In this document: piece by piece, positions 63,928 through 64,000 of the stretch | Numbering within the stretch: the first letter of the stretch is position 1 | Layout: the number at the start of each line of letters is the position of its first letter | Source of the DNA: an uncultured Pirellulaceae bacterium | GTDB taxonomy: Bacteria > Planctomycetota > Planctomycetia > Pirellulales > Pirellulaceae | Direction of reading: 5' to 3' | Assembly (NCBI GenBank): GCA_938083195.1 | Contig: CALKCK010000011.1 | Span: 1 to 64,000, forward strand | Length of the DNA stretch: 64,000 nucleotides | Notes under the pieces: model-generated | What the model was told of the DNA's origin: nothing | The model's database searches: none | The model's input: only the letters and a program-made list of their open reading frames with translations | Position numbers and translations under genes: made by a program

Positions 63928-64000
63928 ATGAAGTTTACTGATCTTTTCATTGAGGGCAGTCGTCAGCAGCAAGACCTTCAACTCGGGCCATTCTCCGATG
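63928..64000 (+). CDS. possible start of a gene cut by the right edge
   Basis: An ATG at 63928, preceded by GGAGTTGAG, opens a frame with no stop to the window end (24 codons, beginning MKFTDLFIEGSRQQQD). The first eight residues happen to match the usual start of RND efflux pumps, but the next residues do not, so I give no function. Confidence 0.4.
   Translation, partial: MKFTDLFIEGSRQQQDLQLGPFSD

Noticed and set aside
63928..64000. Start of an RND efflux pump gene
   Set aside because: Only the first eight residues fit; residues from nine onward do not, and shifting the frame does not restore the match.
1..64000. Prophage, transposon or genomic island
   Set aside because: No integrase, transposase, terminal inverted repeats, att-like duplications or tRNA genes were seen; the genes are typical host functions.

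Overview
The window looks like a chromosomal segment of a Planctomycetota bacterium, probably a Pirellulales-type lineage of moderate GC. The evidence is the set of lineage-typical families: a DUF1559 protein with a prepilin-like N-terminus and a C-terminal H-x9-DG motif, a DUF1592 / DUF1552 (twin-arginine) gene pair, two DUF1080 proteins, a secreted sulfatase and a membrane-embedded patatin. Many genes lack a strong Shine-Dalgarno. I saw no rRNA, tRNA, CRISPR array, transposase or phage gene. This is ordinary host chromosome with few operons and many strand switches.

Layout. 1-2223 (-): patatin-like membrane protein cut by the left edge. 2831-8943 (+): sulfatase, PLD-type nuclease, lipoprotein, DUF1559 protein, HExxH peptidase, and a small protein that I read as a stand-alone, degenerate SecA NBD2 domain. 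12104-8984 (-): DUF1080 protein, tadA, M28 membrane peptidase. 12300-19788 (+): rbgA, then an overlapping AddB-like / AddA-like helicase-nuclease pair for double-strand-break processing. 21123-19825 (-): glgC; 22578-21703 (-): scpB. 22776-28425 (+): gamma-glutamyltransferase, EEP hydrolase, RidA, DinB and a two-gene ABC exporter. 33574-28491 (-): DUF1295 protein and CFA-type methyltransferase, M48 peptidase, uxaC, BstA-like DinB protein. 34121-39216 (+): M32 carboxypeptidase, zinc-ribbon membrane protein, large DUF11 lipoprotein. 44255-39279 (-): DUF1592, DUF1552, ribD. 44612-46585 (+): HU and a class I aminotransferase with a 15-bp minisatellite in its leader. 51689-46702 (-): three-gene ABC module (ATPase, permease, TPR-like membrane-anchored partner). 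52212-55351 (+): folC and an ABC-2 permease. 57478-55402 (-): two paralogous transglutaminase-fold proteins, one of which has lost its catalytic residues. 58187-57807 (-): Cys-rich lipoprotein. 58432-60808 (+): alpha/beta hydrolase and a ZIP transporter. 62844-60873 (-): double DUF1080 protein and SRPBCC protein. 62998-63525 (+): DinB/DUF1572.

The most unusual observations are: the SecA-derived NBD2-only protein at 8281-8943; the tandem transglutaminase pair in which one copy appears to be a pseudoenzyme; and short direct repeats with units of 12, 15 or 18 bp at nine separate places, inside genes and between them, the largest being eight 15-bp units just ahead of an aminotransferase. All functional calls rest on motif recognition by eye; no database search or structure prediction was run.
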